A stretch of DNA of 6,409 nt from Bacteroidota bacterium (GTDB taxonomy: Bacteria; Bacteroidota; Ignavibacteria; Ignavibacteriales; Ignavibacteriaceae). This document shows, piece after piece, positions 1 to 6,320 of this stretch. Position 1 is the stretch's first letter. Each line of letters opens with the position of its first letter. The notes under the pieces are model-generated. The model saw nothing but the letters and a program-made list of their open reading frames with translations. It was not told where the DNA came from and ran no database searches. A program made the translations under genes and the position numbers. The DNA lies in NCBI GenBank assembly GCA_021778375.1, contig JAJYCM010000163.1:1-6409 (forward strand), given 5' to 3'.

Positions 1-2
1 AT

Positions 3-326
3 AAGTTCGACTTAGTCCACGCCTCACTTTTTTTTCATCACTTCAAAGAGGAAGAAATAAGGGATATACTTTCAGACCTTTTTCAATTATGCAGGTATGC
101 TATAATCGTAAATGATTTGCGTCGTTCAATCCTGGCACTGCTTGGAATAAAATTATTAACTCTTATTTTTTCTAAAAGTGAAATGGTAAAAAATGATGCT
201 CCTCTTTCTGTAAAACGAGGATTTACGAAATCAGAATTAGAAAATATACTTAGGGAATTAAATTATAAATATACTATTACGCGAAAATGGGCTTTTCGAT
301 GGTGCCTAATAATTTACAAGCATTAG
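3..326 (+). CDS. SAM-dependent methyltransferase, C-terminal part (5' end outside window)
   Basis: The reading frame is open from the left edge to a TAG stop, giving the last 107 residues of a protein whose start is missing. Near the beginning is FDLVHASLFFHHF, which resembles the 'D-L-V/I ... H-H-F/L' segment of class I SAM-dependent methyltransferases (Methyltransf_11/25 type). It is followed by a helix of acidic and aliphatic residues (EEEIRDIL), then YAIIVNDLRRS, like the beta-strand 5 'IIVxDLxRS' segment of these enzymes. The SAM-binding glycine-rich motif would lie upstream and cannot be seen. A TTG at 117 could start a 69-aa ORF, but the clear homology-like sequence before it argues that the frame simply continues from outside. 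The stop lies 29 nt before the FAD oxidoreductase, so the two are probably co-transcribed. The substrate is unknown; by analogy with phenolic-lipid clusters it may methylate a hydroxylated aromatic ring. Confidence 0.75.
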   Translation, partial: KFDLVHASLFFHHFKEEEIRDILSDLFQLCRYAIIVNDLRRSILALLGIKLLTLIFSKSEMVKNDAPLSVKRGFTKSELENILRELNYKYTITRKWAFRWCLIIYKH

Positions 327-355
327 GTATTATAAATTTTTCATTCCTTTGATTT

Positions 356-1525
356 ATGAACTTAGAAACATATGATATGGTAATAATTGGAGGTGGGCCT
401 GCCGGTTCAGCTGCAGCAATATTTCTTGCAAGATATGGTTTTAATGTTTGTTTGTTTGAAAAAAAAGCCTTTCCACGAGAAATATTATGCGGAGAATTCT
501 TATCTAAAGAAGTAATTGAGATCATTAAAGAATTAAATCTATTTGATAAATTCCTATCTCTAAATCCTAATCCGATTGACAAATTTTGTCTCATAAACGA
601 AGCGGGAAGTGAATTGAAGACAGATTTGAATTTTAAAGCATATGGGCTAAAGAGATCCTCTTTCGATCTTCTATTATTATCAGCGGCATCGGATAGCGGC
701 GTCGCAATATTTAAAGAATTCGGAGTATCACAAATTAAAAAGGACGGAGAAATATTTTATGTGTCTGCAAAGAATTCTGACAATATAATTGTAAATGTTC
801 AAAGTGATATTGTAATTGCTGCTTACGGAAAGCAAAATATTTTGGATAAAGTATTGAAAAGGGATTTTGTCAGATATAAGTCCCCATTTAATGGGATTAA
901 GTTTCATATTCCCAAATCAATGTTAGTAAATTTAGCGCCCAATGTAATTAGCATGTTTGTTGCAGAAGGTATTTACTGTGGCTTGAATGAGGTAAATGAA
1001 AAAGCTGTTAATGTTTGTTTCATTGAAAATCGAAGTAAGTTAGTGAAAAGTTCCAGGCAAAATCTTATTGAATTTATCATGGCAAATCGAAATCTTAATC
1101 AGATATTCTCAAATGGCTCGCTTGAGCAGATTAATAATCTGCCTGCATACGGAACAGGTAATATTTATTTTGGAAGAAAAAGCCTTGTTGAAAATAGTAT
1201 ATTTATGATTGGAGATGCAGCAGGCGTAATAGCCCCGCTTGCCGGGGACGGTATAGGGATGGCTCTTCAGTCAGCTAAAATAGTGTCGAAGATATTGCTA
1301 AGGAAGAAAGTAGAAAAATTATCTTTATATCAAGCTGAAAAATTATATGTAAAAGAATGGAGGTATTTATTTACAAGAAGGATAAGGACTGCTTCTGCAA
1401 TTCAAAAAATAATTCTTAATAAACACTTAGGAAGTATTGGAATCAAGATAGCAAAAACTTTTCCAGGGACTTTACCAAAAATAATAGAAATGACGAGGGG
1501 CAGTAACAATTTGATTCAAGTATGA
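356..1525 (+). CDS. FAD-dependent oxidoreductase, geranylgeranyl-reductase/aromatic-hydroxylase superfamily
   Basis: A 389-aa flavoprotein, close to the usual length of this family. Visible motifs, in order: an N-terminal Rossmann dinucleotide-binding site GGGPAG (residues 12-17) with acidic E35 at the end of the second strand (CLFEK); a conserved CGE (45-47) as in the geranylgeranyl-reductase family; the LKRSSFDLLL segment (98-107), matching the 'R-x-x-F-D' motif that contacts FAD; an AAYGKQN segment (155-161) in place of the classical A-D-G-x-x-S; and the second FAD-binding motif GDAAGVIAPLAGDGIG (286-301). No membrane segment is obvious. It probably uses NAD(P)H to reduce FAD and then reduces or hydroxylates a lipid-like or aromatic substrate. 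The 29-nt gap to the upstream methyltransferase suggests one operon. Possible roles are hydroxylation of alkylresorcinol-type phenolic lipids (SrsC-like) or reduction of an isoprenoid chain. The family is clear and the substrate is not. The ATG is chosen because the Rossmann strand begins only six residues later; there is no convincing Shine-Dalgarno. Confidence 0.88.
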   Translation: MNLETYDMVIIGGGPAGSAAAIFLARYGFNVCLFEKKAFPREILCGEFLSKEVIEIIKELNLFDKFLSLNPNPIDKFCLINEAGSELKTDLNFKAYGLKRSSFDLLLLSAASDSGVAIFKEFGVSQIKKDGEIFYVSAKNSDNIIVNVQSDIVIAAYGKQNILDKVLKRDFVRYKSPFNGIKFHIPKSMLVNLAPNVISMFVAEGIYCGLNEVNEKAVNVCFIENRSKLVKSSRQNLIEFIMANRNLNQIFSNGSLEQINNLPAYGTGNIYFGRKSLVENSIFMIGDAAGVIAPLAGDGIGMALQSAKIVSKILLRKKVEKLSLYQAEKLYVKEWRYLFTRRIRTASAIQKIILNKHLGSIGIKIAKTFPGTLPKIIEMTRGSNNLIQV

Positions 1526-1557
1526 AATTTTGTATTCAATATTTAAGCTTACTTCGG

Positions 1558-1565
1558 TATATTTG
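1558..1565 (+). promoter_or_regulatory. candidate Bacteroidetes-type -7 box (TATATTTG) upstream of GroES-like gene
   Basis: TATATTTG is a perfect match to the TAnnTTTG -7 consensus of the Bacteroidetes primary sigma factor. It lies 41 nt before the ATG at 1607, a sensible 5' leader length. The nearest upstream TTG (1530-1532) is 25 nt away, a little longer than the usual 17-23 nt, so the -33 element is poor. The box also overlaps a 5-bp inverted repeat (1557-1561/1566-1570), which could be chance in such AT-rich DNA. If real, it would separate the GroES-like gene from the flavoprotein operon. Confidence 0.33.
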
Positions 1566-1606
1566 TATACATAAAAATTATAAAAAGTAAATAAATAAAA
1601 AAGCTA

Positions 1607-1987
1607 ATGCACGTGGAACTGAATTTGAAAAATTTACAAAAATTCATTGTTGTCGGAGATAGAGTATTAATTAGACCTGAAGAGGATTCTAGCAAAACAG
1701 CAACCGGATTATTCTTGCCGCCAGGAGTCTCTGAAAAGGAGAAAATTCAAAGCGGATATATAATTAAAGCAGGCCCAGGCTATCCAGTGTCTTCACCGGT
1801 TGACGAAGAGCCATGGAAAGAGTCTAAAGAACTAGTGAAATATATCCCACTTCAAGCAAAAGAAGGCGATCTTGCAATCTTTTTAAGAAAAGAAGCCTTT
1901 GAAATTGAATTTGACAAAGAAAAGTTTTTGATTGTACCTCAATCTGCTATCTTGCTACTTATTAGGGATGACATTTTAAATTTTTAA
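1607..1987 (+). CDS. GroES-like co-chaperonin family protein, enlarged
   Basis: A 126-aa protein that follows the chaperonin-10 fold pattern. VGDRVLIRP (16-24) is the classical first strand (compare 'LGDRVLVKP'). EEDSSKTATGLFLPPG (25-40) corresponds to the mobile loop, whose G-L-F-L would be the hydrophobic tripeptide region that docks on GroEL. SGYIIKAGPG (49-58) matches 'GEVVAVGPG'. AKEGDLAIFLRKEAFEIEFDKEKFLIVPQSAIL (84-116) covers the C-terminal strands, where canonical GroES has 'VGD-VLF ... Y-G-E-x-x-I-D-G-E-E-Y-L-I-x-x-x-D-I-L'. Canonical GroES is about 95 aa. The extra length is a short N-terminal extension and roughly 16 residues at 61-76, in the roof-loop region. No groEL gene is next to it, so this is more likely a paralogue of the housekeeping groES than groES itself. 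It may act as a specialised GroEL cap or have lost that role. The aconitase gene follows after 123 nt. There is no clear Shine-Dalgarno before the ATG. Confidence 0.85.
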   Translation: MHVELNLKNLQKFIVVGDRVLIRPEEDSSKTATGLFLPPGVSEKEKIQSGYIIKAGPGYPVSSPVDEEPWKESKELVKYIPLQAKEGDLAIFLRKEAFEIEFDKEKFLIVPQSAILLLIRDDILNF

Positions 1988-2095
1988 GATATTCAGCCTC
2001 ATTTGCTGAGATATAAATGTAAATTACTTCTCAAGCAATTTTATCTGCTTTTCGTTATTTTCGTAACAATAAAAGATTTTATTACTACAAATTCT

Positions 2096-2102
2096 AGAAG
2101 GA
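2096..2102 (+). promoter_or_regulatory. Shine-Dalgarno site that fixes the aconitase start
   Basis: AGAAGGA lies 8 nt before the ATG at 2111. It is the best ribosome binding site in the window and supports 2111 over the in-frame TTG at 2003, which would add 36 hydrophobic or basic residues with no counterpart in aconitases. Confidence 0.7.
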
Positions 2103-2110
2103 TTTTTATT

Positions 2111-4372
2111 ATGACTGCAAATATTGATATGATAAAGAAAGTTTATTCTAATTATAAGGATAAATTAAATGAAGTTAGAAAAATTGTTAACCGCCCGTTG
2201 ACTTATGCTGAAAAGGTGCTGTACACACATCTTTGGGATAAAGCTTCTAAAGAATTTACCGGCGGAAAAGATTATTCAGACCTTGCACCAGACAGAGTTG
2301 CTATGCAGGACGCTACTGCACAAATGGCACTCCTCCAATTTATGTCAGCTGGGCGAAAAACTACTGCTGTCCCGTCTACTGTTCATTGCGATCATTTAAT
2401 ACAAGCACAAATTGGCGCGAATGATGACTTGCAAAAAGCTAATTCTGAAAATCGGGAAGTATATGATTTTCTTGAAAGTATTTCTCAAAAATACGGTATC
2501 GGTTTTTGGAAACCAGGTGCTGGAATTATTCATCAAGTTGTACTTGAGAATTATGCTTTCCCCGGCGGAATGATGATTGGTACTGATTCACATACCCCAA
2601 ATGCCGGCGGTCTTGGTATGATTGCAATTGGAGTCGGTGGTGCCGATGCCGTAGATGTTATGGCTGGTATGCCTTGGGAATTAAAATGGCCTAAACTTAT
2701 CGGTGTAAAATTAACAGGAAGACTAAACGGATGGACTTCTGCAAAGGATATAATTCTAAAGGTTGCAGGAATATTAACCGTTAAAGGAGGTACCGGTGCT
2801 ATAGTTGAGTATTTTGGCGAAGGCGCAACTTCAGTTTCATGCACAGGGAAAGGGACAATTTGCAATATGGGAGCAGAAATCGGAGCTACTACATCAGTAT
2901 TTCCGTTTGATGAAAAGATGGCTGCCTATTTAAGAATTACAAACCGTGTAGATGTTGCTGCATTGGCTGAAGGTCTTGCCGATGATCTAACCGCCGATAA
3001 AGAGGTTCTTGCGAATCCCAAAAAATATTTCGATCAAGTTATAGAAATTAATTTAAGTGAATTAGAACCATACTTAAATGGTCCTTTTACACCTGATAAA
3101 GCGTGGCCAATTTCTAAATTGAAAGAAGCTGTAAAAGAAAATAACTATCCGGATACTATAAAAGTTGCACTGATTGGCAGCTGCACAAATTCAAGCTATG
3201 AAGATATCGATCGCTCAGCAAGCATCGCAAAACAAGCGTTGAAAAAAGGATTGAAAGCAAAATCTGGCTTTACTATTACTCCCGGCTCCGAACAAGTGCG
3301 CGCAACTATTGAAAGAGATGGTCAGCTTCAAACATTGAAGGAATTTGGAGGAGTAATTTTAGCAAATGCCTGCGGTCCTTGCATTGGTATGTGGAAAAGA
3401 GTTGATATCAAAACAGGGGAGAAAAACACGATTGTTACCTCATTTAATAGAAACTTTGCTAAAAGAAATGATGGAAATCCTGAAACTTTAGCTTTTGTGG
3501 CGAGCCCGGAAATTACTACTGCCCTGGCAATTGCCGGTAGTTTATCGTTCAATCCTATGACGGATGTATTAATAAATGACAAAGGTGAAAAAGTGAAGCT
3601 TGATCCGCCTACCGGAGAGGAACTTCCGCCAAAAGGATTTATTAAAGATGAAAATGGATTTTTACCTCCGGCAAAAGATGGCTCTAGTGTTGAGGTAAAA
3701 GTTAACCCTCAAAGCGATAGACTGCAGTTGTTAAAATCTTTTGAGCCCTGGGATGGAAAGGATTATGTTGATCTTCCCGTTCTTCTAAAAGCTAAGGGAA
3801 AATGTACAACGGATCATATTTCTATGGCTGGACCGTGGTTAAAGTATCGCGGACATCTTGACAATATATCAAACAATATGTTTATCGGTGCAATAAATGC
3901 TTATACAGGTGATGCGGGAAAAGTAAAAAACCTATATACGGGTGAATATAAGACTATTCCGGAAGTTGCACGCGAATATAAAGCAAAAGGAACAGGTTGG
4001 GTTGTTGTCGGTGATGAAAATTACGGAGAAGGCTCAAGCCGTGAGCATGCTGCAATGGAGCCGAGATTTTTAGGAGGAAAGGCTATAATAGTAAAAAGCT
4101 TTGCAAGAATTCACGAGACTAATTTAAAGAAGCAGGGAATGCTTCCTCTTACTTTTGCTAATCCTGGTGATTACGATAAAATTAAAGAAGACGATAAGGT
4201 AAATATTCTTGGTCTAAAAGAACTTGCACCTGAAAAACAACTTACTCTTTTGGCAAAGCATTCGGACGGATCGGAAGATAAAATTTTATTGAACCAGACA
4301 TTTAATGAAGCACAAATAAAATGGTTTAAAGCAGGAAGTGCATTAAATTTAATTGCACAATCGAATAAATGA
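2111..4372 (+). CDS. acn: aconitate hydratase, mitochondrial type (aconitase)
   Basis: A 753-aa cytoplasmic TCA-cycle enzyme that interconverts citrate and isocitrate through cis-aconitate using a [4Fe-4S] cluster. The three cluster cysteines are C358 (GSCTNSS) and C421/C424 (ACGPC), the same numbers as in mature pig mitochondrial aconitase. R447 and R452 (FNRNFAKR), R580 (KYRGH) and S642/R644 (GSSREH) also fall at the pig positions. The N-terminal D94-H95 (CDHL) and H161 (TDSHTPN) are offset by six residues. Domains 1-3 occupy roughly residues 1-500. The swivelling domain 4 follows, with KCTTDHISMAGPW (564-576), the GDENYGEGSSREHAAMEPR segment (634-652) and SFARIHETNLKKQGMLPL (663-680). Length and motifs fit the mitochondrial-type branch common in Bacteroidota and unlike the ~890-aa AcnA or ~865-aa AcnB of enterobacteria. 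The start is set by a Shine-Dalgarno 8 nt upstream. No residue needed for catalysis is missing. A hairpin terminator lies about 120 nt downstream. Confidence 0.98.
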   Translation: MTANIDMIKKVYSNYKDKLNEVRKIVNRPLTYAEKVLYTHLWDKASKEFTGGKDYSDLAPDRVAMQDATAQMALLQFMSAGRKTTAVPSTVHCDHLIQAQIGANDDLQKANSENREVYDFLESISQKYGIGFWKPGAGIIHQVVLENYAFPGGMMIGTDSHTPNAGGLGMIAIGVGGADAVDVMAGMPWELKWPKLIGVKLTGRLNGWTSAKDIILKVAGILTVKGGTGAIVEYFGEGATSVSCTGKGTICNMGAEIGATTSVFPFDEKMAAYLRITNRVDVAALAEGLADDLTADKEVLANPKKYFDQVIEINLSELEPYLNGPFTPDKAWPISKLKEAVKENNYPDTIKVALIGSCTNSSYEDIDRSASIAKQALKKGLKAKSGFTITPGSEQVRATIERDGQLQTLKEFGGVILANACGPCIGMWKRVDIKTGEKNTIVTSFNRNFAKRNDGNPETLAFVASPEITTALAIAGSLSFNPMTDVLINDKGEKVKLDPPTGEELPPKGFIKDENGFLPPAKDGSSVEVKVNPQSDRLQLLKSFEPWDGKDYVDLPVLLKAKGKCTTDHISMAGPWLKYRGHLDNISNNMFIGAINAYTGDAGKVKNLYTGEYKTIPEVAREYKAKGTGWVVVGDENYGEGSSREHAAMEPRFLGGKAIIVKSFARIHETNLKKQGMLPLTFANPGDYDKIKEDDKVNILGLKELAPEKQLTLLAKHSDGSEDKILLNQTFNEAQIKWFKAGSALNLIAQSNK

Positions 4373-4493
4373 TATTGTGAAACTCCTTTTTTTATCACTT
4401 AAAGAATTTATTTCACCTAAATTTTTAATATGAGGTAATAAATATTCTTAAAAAACTTATAGAAAAATTTTATTTTATAAGAGAATAAATACG

Positions 4494-4533
4494 AAGCCTC
4501 TGAGGTTTTCCTGAACCTCGGAGGTTTACTTTT
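4494..4533 (+). terminator. Rho-independent terminator-like hairpin after aconitase
   Basis: The left arm at 4494-4507 (AAGCCTCTGAGGTT) pairs with the right arm at 4514-4527 (AACCTCGGAGGTTT). This makes a 14-bp stem with two G-U wobbles and a 6-nt loop (TTCCTG), followed by ACTTTT. It is far more GC-rich than the flanking sequence. The stem lies 121 nt after the aconitase stop, so it would end that transcript. Because the stem is nearly symmetric, it could also act on the opposite strand. Each arm is itself a near-palindromic 13-mer, so a repeat-element origin is also possible. Confidence 0.7.
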
Positions 4534-4745
4534 ATATTAATTAAGTTTAATATTGGTTGTAATAATTAAAGGGAGTTTAATAAGGGAACACCAAATAATT
4601 TTAATTATTCTACATTCGATACTCTCTCTTCCCGTAAAAAATTGGTAATACGATATTTTATTGACAAACAAACAATAGTTCAAAAAAGAACCTGCTGATT
4701 AGATACCTATTTCGCCAATTTGCTTGCAACAATATTGTGTCTTAT

Positions 4746-4751
4746 AAGGTG
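4746..4751 (+). promoter_or_regulatory. Shine-Dalgarno-like site deciding the start of the T9SS cargo gene
   Basis: AAGGTG lies 6 nt before the ATG at 4758. It favours that ATG over the GTG at 4737, which would place seven extra residues before an otherwise well-formed signal peptide. Confidence 0.5.
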
Positions 4752-4757
4752 AACAAA

Positions 4758-6110
4758 ATGAAATTGAAATTAATATGTTCGGTTTTATTCTTTCTCTCCT
4801 TGTTTAATTCAATCAGTTATTCCCAGTGGATTCAGCAAACAAATGGACTACAATTTTGGAGTCGTGGAGAGGCAATTGATGCTTGTAATAATAACACTGC
4901 GATAATAGCTGTTGATAATTTTATTTATAAAACTGAAAATTCTGGGAACAGTTGGACCGCAATACCATTTCCTGCCTTCGAGTCACAATATGGTACTGTA
5001 TCTATCTATGAATCAGTAGTGGATATATCAATTATCGATAATTTACATTTCTGGATTTGCACAGACGCCGTAAGAATCCTCGCGACCTCAAATGGGGGAG
5101 TTAATTGGTCGGTTCAATTTTACGATACTGCAATAACACCGTTCATGAATTATGTTAAATTGTTTGATGTGAAAAACGGTATTGCAATGGGGGATACAAA
5201 GAATATTATTAGCCATGATAGTGTCCCTGGCCCGGCTATATTTTTAAGAACAACAAATAGCGGAGATAATTGGTCTTATGTTAACGATTCTGCTTTTGGT
5301 GGTGTTTCAGGAGATGAATGGAGAAGACTTGATTTTATAGATATAAAAACGGGCTATTTCCGTGAATCTGGATTGCTTCCGCAAAAGTTATTTAAAACCA
5401 CTAATGGCGGTAAAAATTGGTTAAGCACTAATTTTCCTTATGAAGGTGGTGAACTCGTAAAATTCTATGATGAGAATTTAGGATTAGTGGTTAATATGGA
5501 TTACCAAAACCCCAATATTAGTTGGCAGATGTGCAGAACTACAGATGGGGGGAATACTTGGGATACCTTTAACATGGGCTCAAAAGATTGGCCTAACGAT
5601 ATTGAATTCATTCGGGGCAATCCTTCTAAAGTTTGGTATGTCGATCAGTCAAGCCTATACTACAGCCAGGATACAGGCAGAACATGGACTGAGCAAAAAA
5701 TTTATAATGGTAAATTGTGGGGAAGAGATTTGGTCTTTATTGACAGCACACACGGCTGGCTTTTATGCGACAGCGGCAGAGTATTTTATACTTCAAACAA
5801 CGGCGGAATTGTCTCAGGCATTCCAATAAATAAAATACAAATTCCTTCAGAATATTTGTTAATGCAAAACTATCCTAACCCATTCAACCCATCGACAGAA
5901 ATTAGCTATCAACTTTCAACCGCCAGCTTCATTATGCTGAAAGTTTACGATGTGCTCGGCAGGGAAGTAAAGTCATTAGTAAATGAAAATCAGAAAGCGG
6001 GATTGTATAAAGTTGAATTTAATGCAGGCAGCCTTCCAAGTGGGATATATATTTACCGTATCATAGCAGGAAAGTTTAGCGCAATGAAAAAGTGTGTGTT
6101 GATTAAATAA
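4758..6110 (+). CDS. secreted beta-propeller (Asp-box/BNR-like) protein with type IX secretion C-terminal sorting domain
   Basis: A 450-aa exported protein. Residues 1-22 form a signal peptide: basic MKLK, a hydrophobic core (LICSVLFFLSLF), then SISYS with likely cleavage before Q23. The body carries Asp-box-like repeats of the form [KRA]-T-x-[ND]-[SG]-G-x-x-W at about residues 58-66, 109-117, 164-172, 213-221, 260-268 and 302-310. A degenerate copy lies at 344-350 (YTSNNGG) without the tryptophan. Spacing is 42-55 residues, one per blade, which suggests a seven-bladed propeller of the BNR/sialidase-like or YCF48-like kind. Residues 371-450 are a type A T9SS tail: NYPNPFNPSTEISY, then VYDVLGREVKSLV, AGLYKVEF, LPSGIYIYRI and a basic KKCVLIK end. 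It should cross the outer membrane by T9SS and be anchored or released after tail cleavage. No catalytic signature of a sialidase is evident, so binding or adhesion is as likely as enzymatic activity. The ATG is preferred over the GTG 21 nt upstream because of the signal peptide and AAGGTG site. Confidence 0.92.
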   Translation: MKLKLICSVLFFLSLFNSISYSQWIQQTNGLQFWSRGEAIDACNNNTAIIAVDNFIYKTENSGNSWTAIPFPAFESQYGTVSIYESVVDISIIDNLHFWICTDAVRILATSNGGVNWSVQFYDTAITPFMNYVKLFDVKNGIAMGDTKNIISHDSVPGPAIFLRTTNSGDNWSYVNDSAFGGVSGDEWRRLDFIDIKTGYFRESGLLPQKLFKTTNGGKNWLSTNFPYEGGELVKFYDENLGLVVNMDYQNPNISWQMCRTTDGGNTWDTFNMGSKDWPNDIEFIRGNPSKVWYVDQSSLYYSQDTGRTWTEQKIYNGKLWGRDLVFIDSTHGWLLCDSGRVFYTSNNGGIVSGIPINKIQIPSEYLLMQNYPNPFNPSTEISYQLSTASFIMLKVYDVLGREVKSLVNENQKAGLYKVEFNAGSLPSGIYIYRIIAGKFSAMKKCVLIK

Positions 6111-6320
6111 ATCCAATTTAAGTTCTAGTAATAAAAATCGCTAAGGCGAAGTGACGATGAGTTTATATTTCATCTGATTGTAATTGAGTGACGGTAGAAC
6201 AAAAATAGGATTTAGAATGTAAGAAATTGATAGTATTTAACATGCTGTTTTTGTTTTCATGTGTTTTCATTTGACGTCTCACCTCAGGCTTCTTGTTTGT
6301 TCTTCACATTTTCTCATGTC

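Larger units (their letters stand above)
4373..4757. other. 385-nt intergenic region between aconitase and the T9SS cargo gene
   Basis: No coding frame on either strand looks real here. It contains AT-rich sequence after the aconitase stop, the hairpin at 4494-4527 and a short inverted repeat AATAATT-TT-AATTATT (4594-4609). It also has a TTGACA at 4661-4666 with no matching -10 box and a 10-bp palindrome ACAATATTGT (4729-4738) just upstream of the next gene. The promoter of the downstream gene must be here if it is transcribed separately, but I cannot point to a convincing TAnnTTTG box. Confidence 0.6.

Noticed and set aside
277..594. Minus-strand open frame of 105 codons overlapping the flavoprotein start
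   Set aside because: It lies opposite a clearly coding region with well-placed FAD motifs, and its translation shows no recognisable domain.
2003..2110. In-frame TTG extension of aconitase by 36 residues
   Set aside because: The extension is hydrophobic/basic and unlike any aconitase N-terminus. The ATG at 2111 has AGAAGGA 8 nt upstream and gives residue numbering that coincides with mature mitochondrial aconitase.
2205..2399. 64-codon + strand frame within aconitase
   Set aside because: Out-of-frame shadow of the aconitase coding sequence.
2551..2865. Minus-strand frame within aconitase
   Set aside because: Antisense shadow; its proline-rich product mirrors the glycine-rich aconitase segment on the other strand.
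3328..3582. Minus-strand frame of 84 codons within aconitase
   Set aside because: Antisense shadow of conserved coding sequence with no domain-like features.
4171..4398. Minus-strand frame overlapping the aconitase 3' end
   Set aside because: Almost entirely opposite aconitase domain 4, with no supporting promoter or motif.
4661..4689. TTGACA as a sigma70-type -35 element before the T9SS cargo gene
   Set aside because: No TATAAT-like box at 16-18 nt and no TAnnTTTG within range; this lineage is also not expected to use the enterobacterial consensus.
4729..4738. Palindrome ACAATATTGT as an operator upstream of the cargo gene
   Set aside because: Only 10 bp and AT-rich; such palindromes are common by chance at this base composition.
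4737..4757. GTG start for the T9SS cargo gene
   Set aside because: The ATG at 4758 has a better-placed AAGGTG and gives a typical signal peptide with a basic N-terminus.
5545..5829. 94-codon + strand frame inside the T9SS cargo gene
   Set aside because: Out-of-frame shadow of the propeller repeats with no independent ribosome binding site.
6156..6174. GATGA...TCATC hairpin as a terminator after the cargo gene
   Set aside because: Only a 5-bp stem with a 9-nt loop and no T-run after it, too weak to call.
6163..6270. Minus-strand 35-codon frame in the last intergenic gap
   Set aside because: Short, low-complexity start (MKTHENKN), no recognisable motif and no clear ribosome binding site.
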